Of a stretch of DNA of 64,000 nucleotides, positions 63,895 through 64,000 are shown piece after piece. Source of the stretch: Parachryseolinea silvisoli (GTDB lineage: Bacteria > Bacteroidota > Bacteroidia > Cytophagales > Cyclobacteriaceae); assembly GCF_021190955.1 (NCBI RefSeq), contig NZ_JAIOAO010000002.1, positions 124,001 through 188,000 of the forward strand, written 5' to 3'. How positions within the stretch are numbered: position 1 is the stretch's first letter; every line of letters begins with the position of its first letter. The position numbers and the translations under genes were made by a program. Under the pieces are notes generated by a model that did not search any database, had not been told where the DNA came from, and was given only the letters and a program-made list of their open reading frames with translations.

Positions 63895-63939
63895 AGTCGT
63901 TCGAAAGTTTTAAAATCGGTTAGTTCAATTTCCCGGCAT

Positions 63940-63978
63940 CCTGTAAAAAGAATGCAGCAAGCCCTGACGGCCTGCTGC
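63940..63978 (-). terminator. terminator of an off-window minus-strand gene
   Basis: On the minus strand GCAGCAGGCC pairs with GGCTTGCTGC (one G-T pair), followed by ATTCTTTTTAC. It probably ends a gene lying beyond 64000. Confidence 0.6.
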
Positions 63979-64000
63979 TGCAAAAATATGCGATTCTTGG

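Noticed and set aside
63896-64000. Possible C-terminus of an upstream minus-strand gene
   Set aside because: An open frame exists, but the stretch is better explained by an intrinsic terminator hairpin and the psd promoter region.
1-64000. CRISPR array, tRNA genes, insertion sequences or prophage
   Set aside because: No spaced short direct repeats of CRISPR type, no tRNA-like cloverleaf noticed, no transposase, integrase or structural phage gene; gene content is core chromosomal.

Overview
This 64 kb window is a chromosomal segment from a member of the Bacteroidota, probably order Cytophagales (the order is an inference). The main support is the promoters: at least a dozen genes are preceded by the Bacteroidota-type -7 box TAnnTTTG. 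Family content agrees: FecR/DUF4974 anti-sigma factor with its ECF sigma factor, PD40-OmpA proteins, DUF4105, DUF4254, FeoB-associated Cys-rich peptide, a zinc-finger-less AccD and an S16 with a long C-terminal tail. I see no rRNA, tRNA, CRISPR array, insertion sequence or prophage; the base composition looks even throughout.

Layout. 1-2321: FtsX/MacB-like ABC permease running off the left edge. 2476-8000: a divergent locus of unknown function. Three secreted proteins lie on the minus strand, facing a lipoprotein, a multi-TM protein, a histidine kinase and a LuxR-type response regulator on the plus strand. The two promoters share near-identical palindromes placed symmetrically at their -33 elements. 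8029-10491: Cys-rich peptide, radical SAM/SPASM enzyme, DUF4105 protein. 10575-16347: 2-oxoglutarate dehydrogenase operon sucA-sucB-lpdA. 16799-19536: rpsP-rimM-trmD, a GNAT gene and rplS. 19740-28301: class I aldolase, accD, Tat-exported amine oxidase, NadR-like ATPase, DUF2721, PD40-OmpA protein and acs. 28530-35976: methyltransferase, apbE-ZIP pair, ruvB, FMN-binding glutamate-synthase-like protein, purN and small regulators. 36125-40779: PAS histidine kinase coupled to a GNAT-like gene, then hemH. 40860-45482: nrdB-nrdA and rplU-rpmA, separated by 480 bp containing DnaA-box-like sites. 45565-52209: Nfu protein, dicarboxylate symporter with an extra N-terminal membrane domain, batD-aroC, queG. 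52301-57496: PD40-OmpA plus orphan response regulator, then DUF4254-GT9-HAD. 57551-61831: degenerate thiamine-pyrophosphokinase-like protein, then an ECF sigma / FecR / STN-repeat-protein cell-surface signalling operon without a recognisable TonB receptor. 61828-64000: fatty acid desaturase and phosphatidylserine decarboxylase.

Most of the window is core metabolism and translation. The parts that may be undescribed are the palindrome-controlled divergent locus at 2476-7931 and the sigma/FecR/16-residue-repeat operon at 58247-61831. All function calls come from reading the sequence, without database searches.
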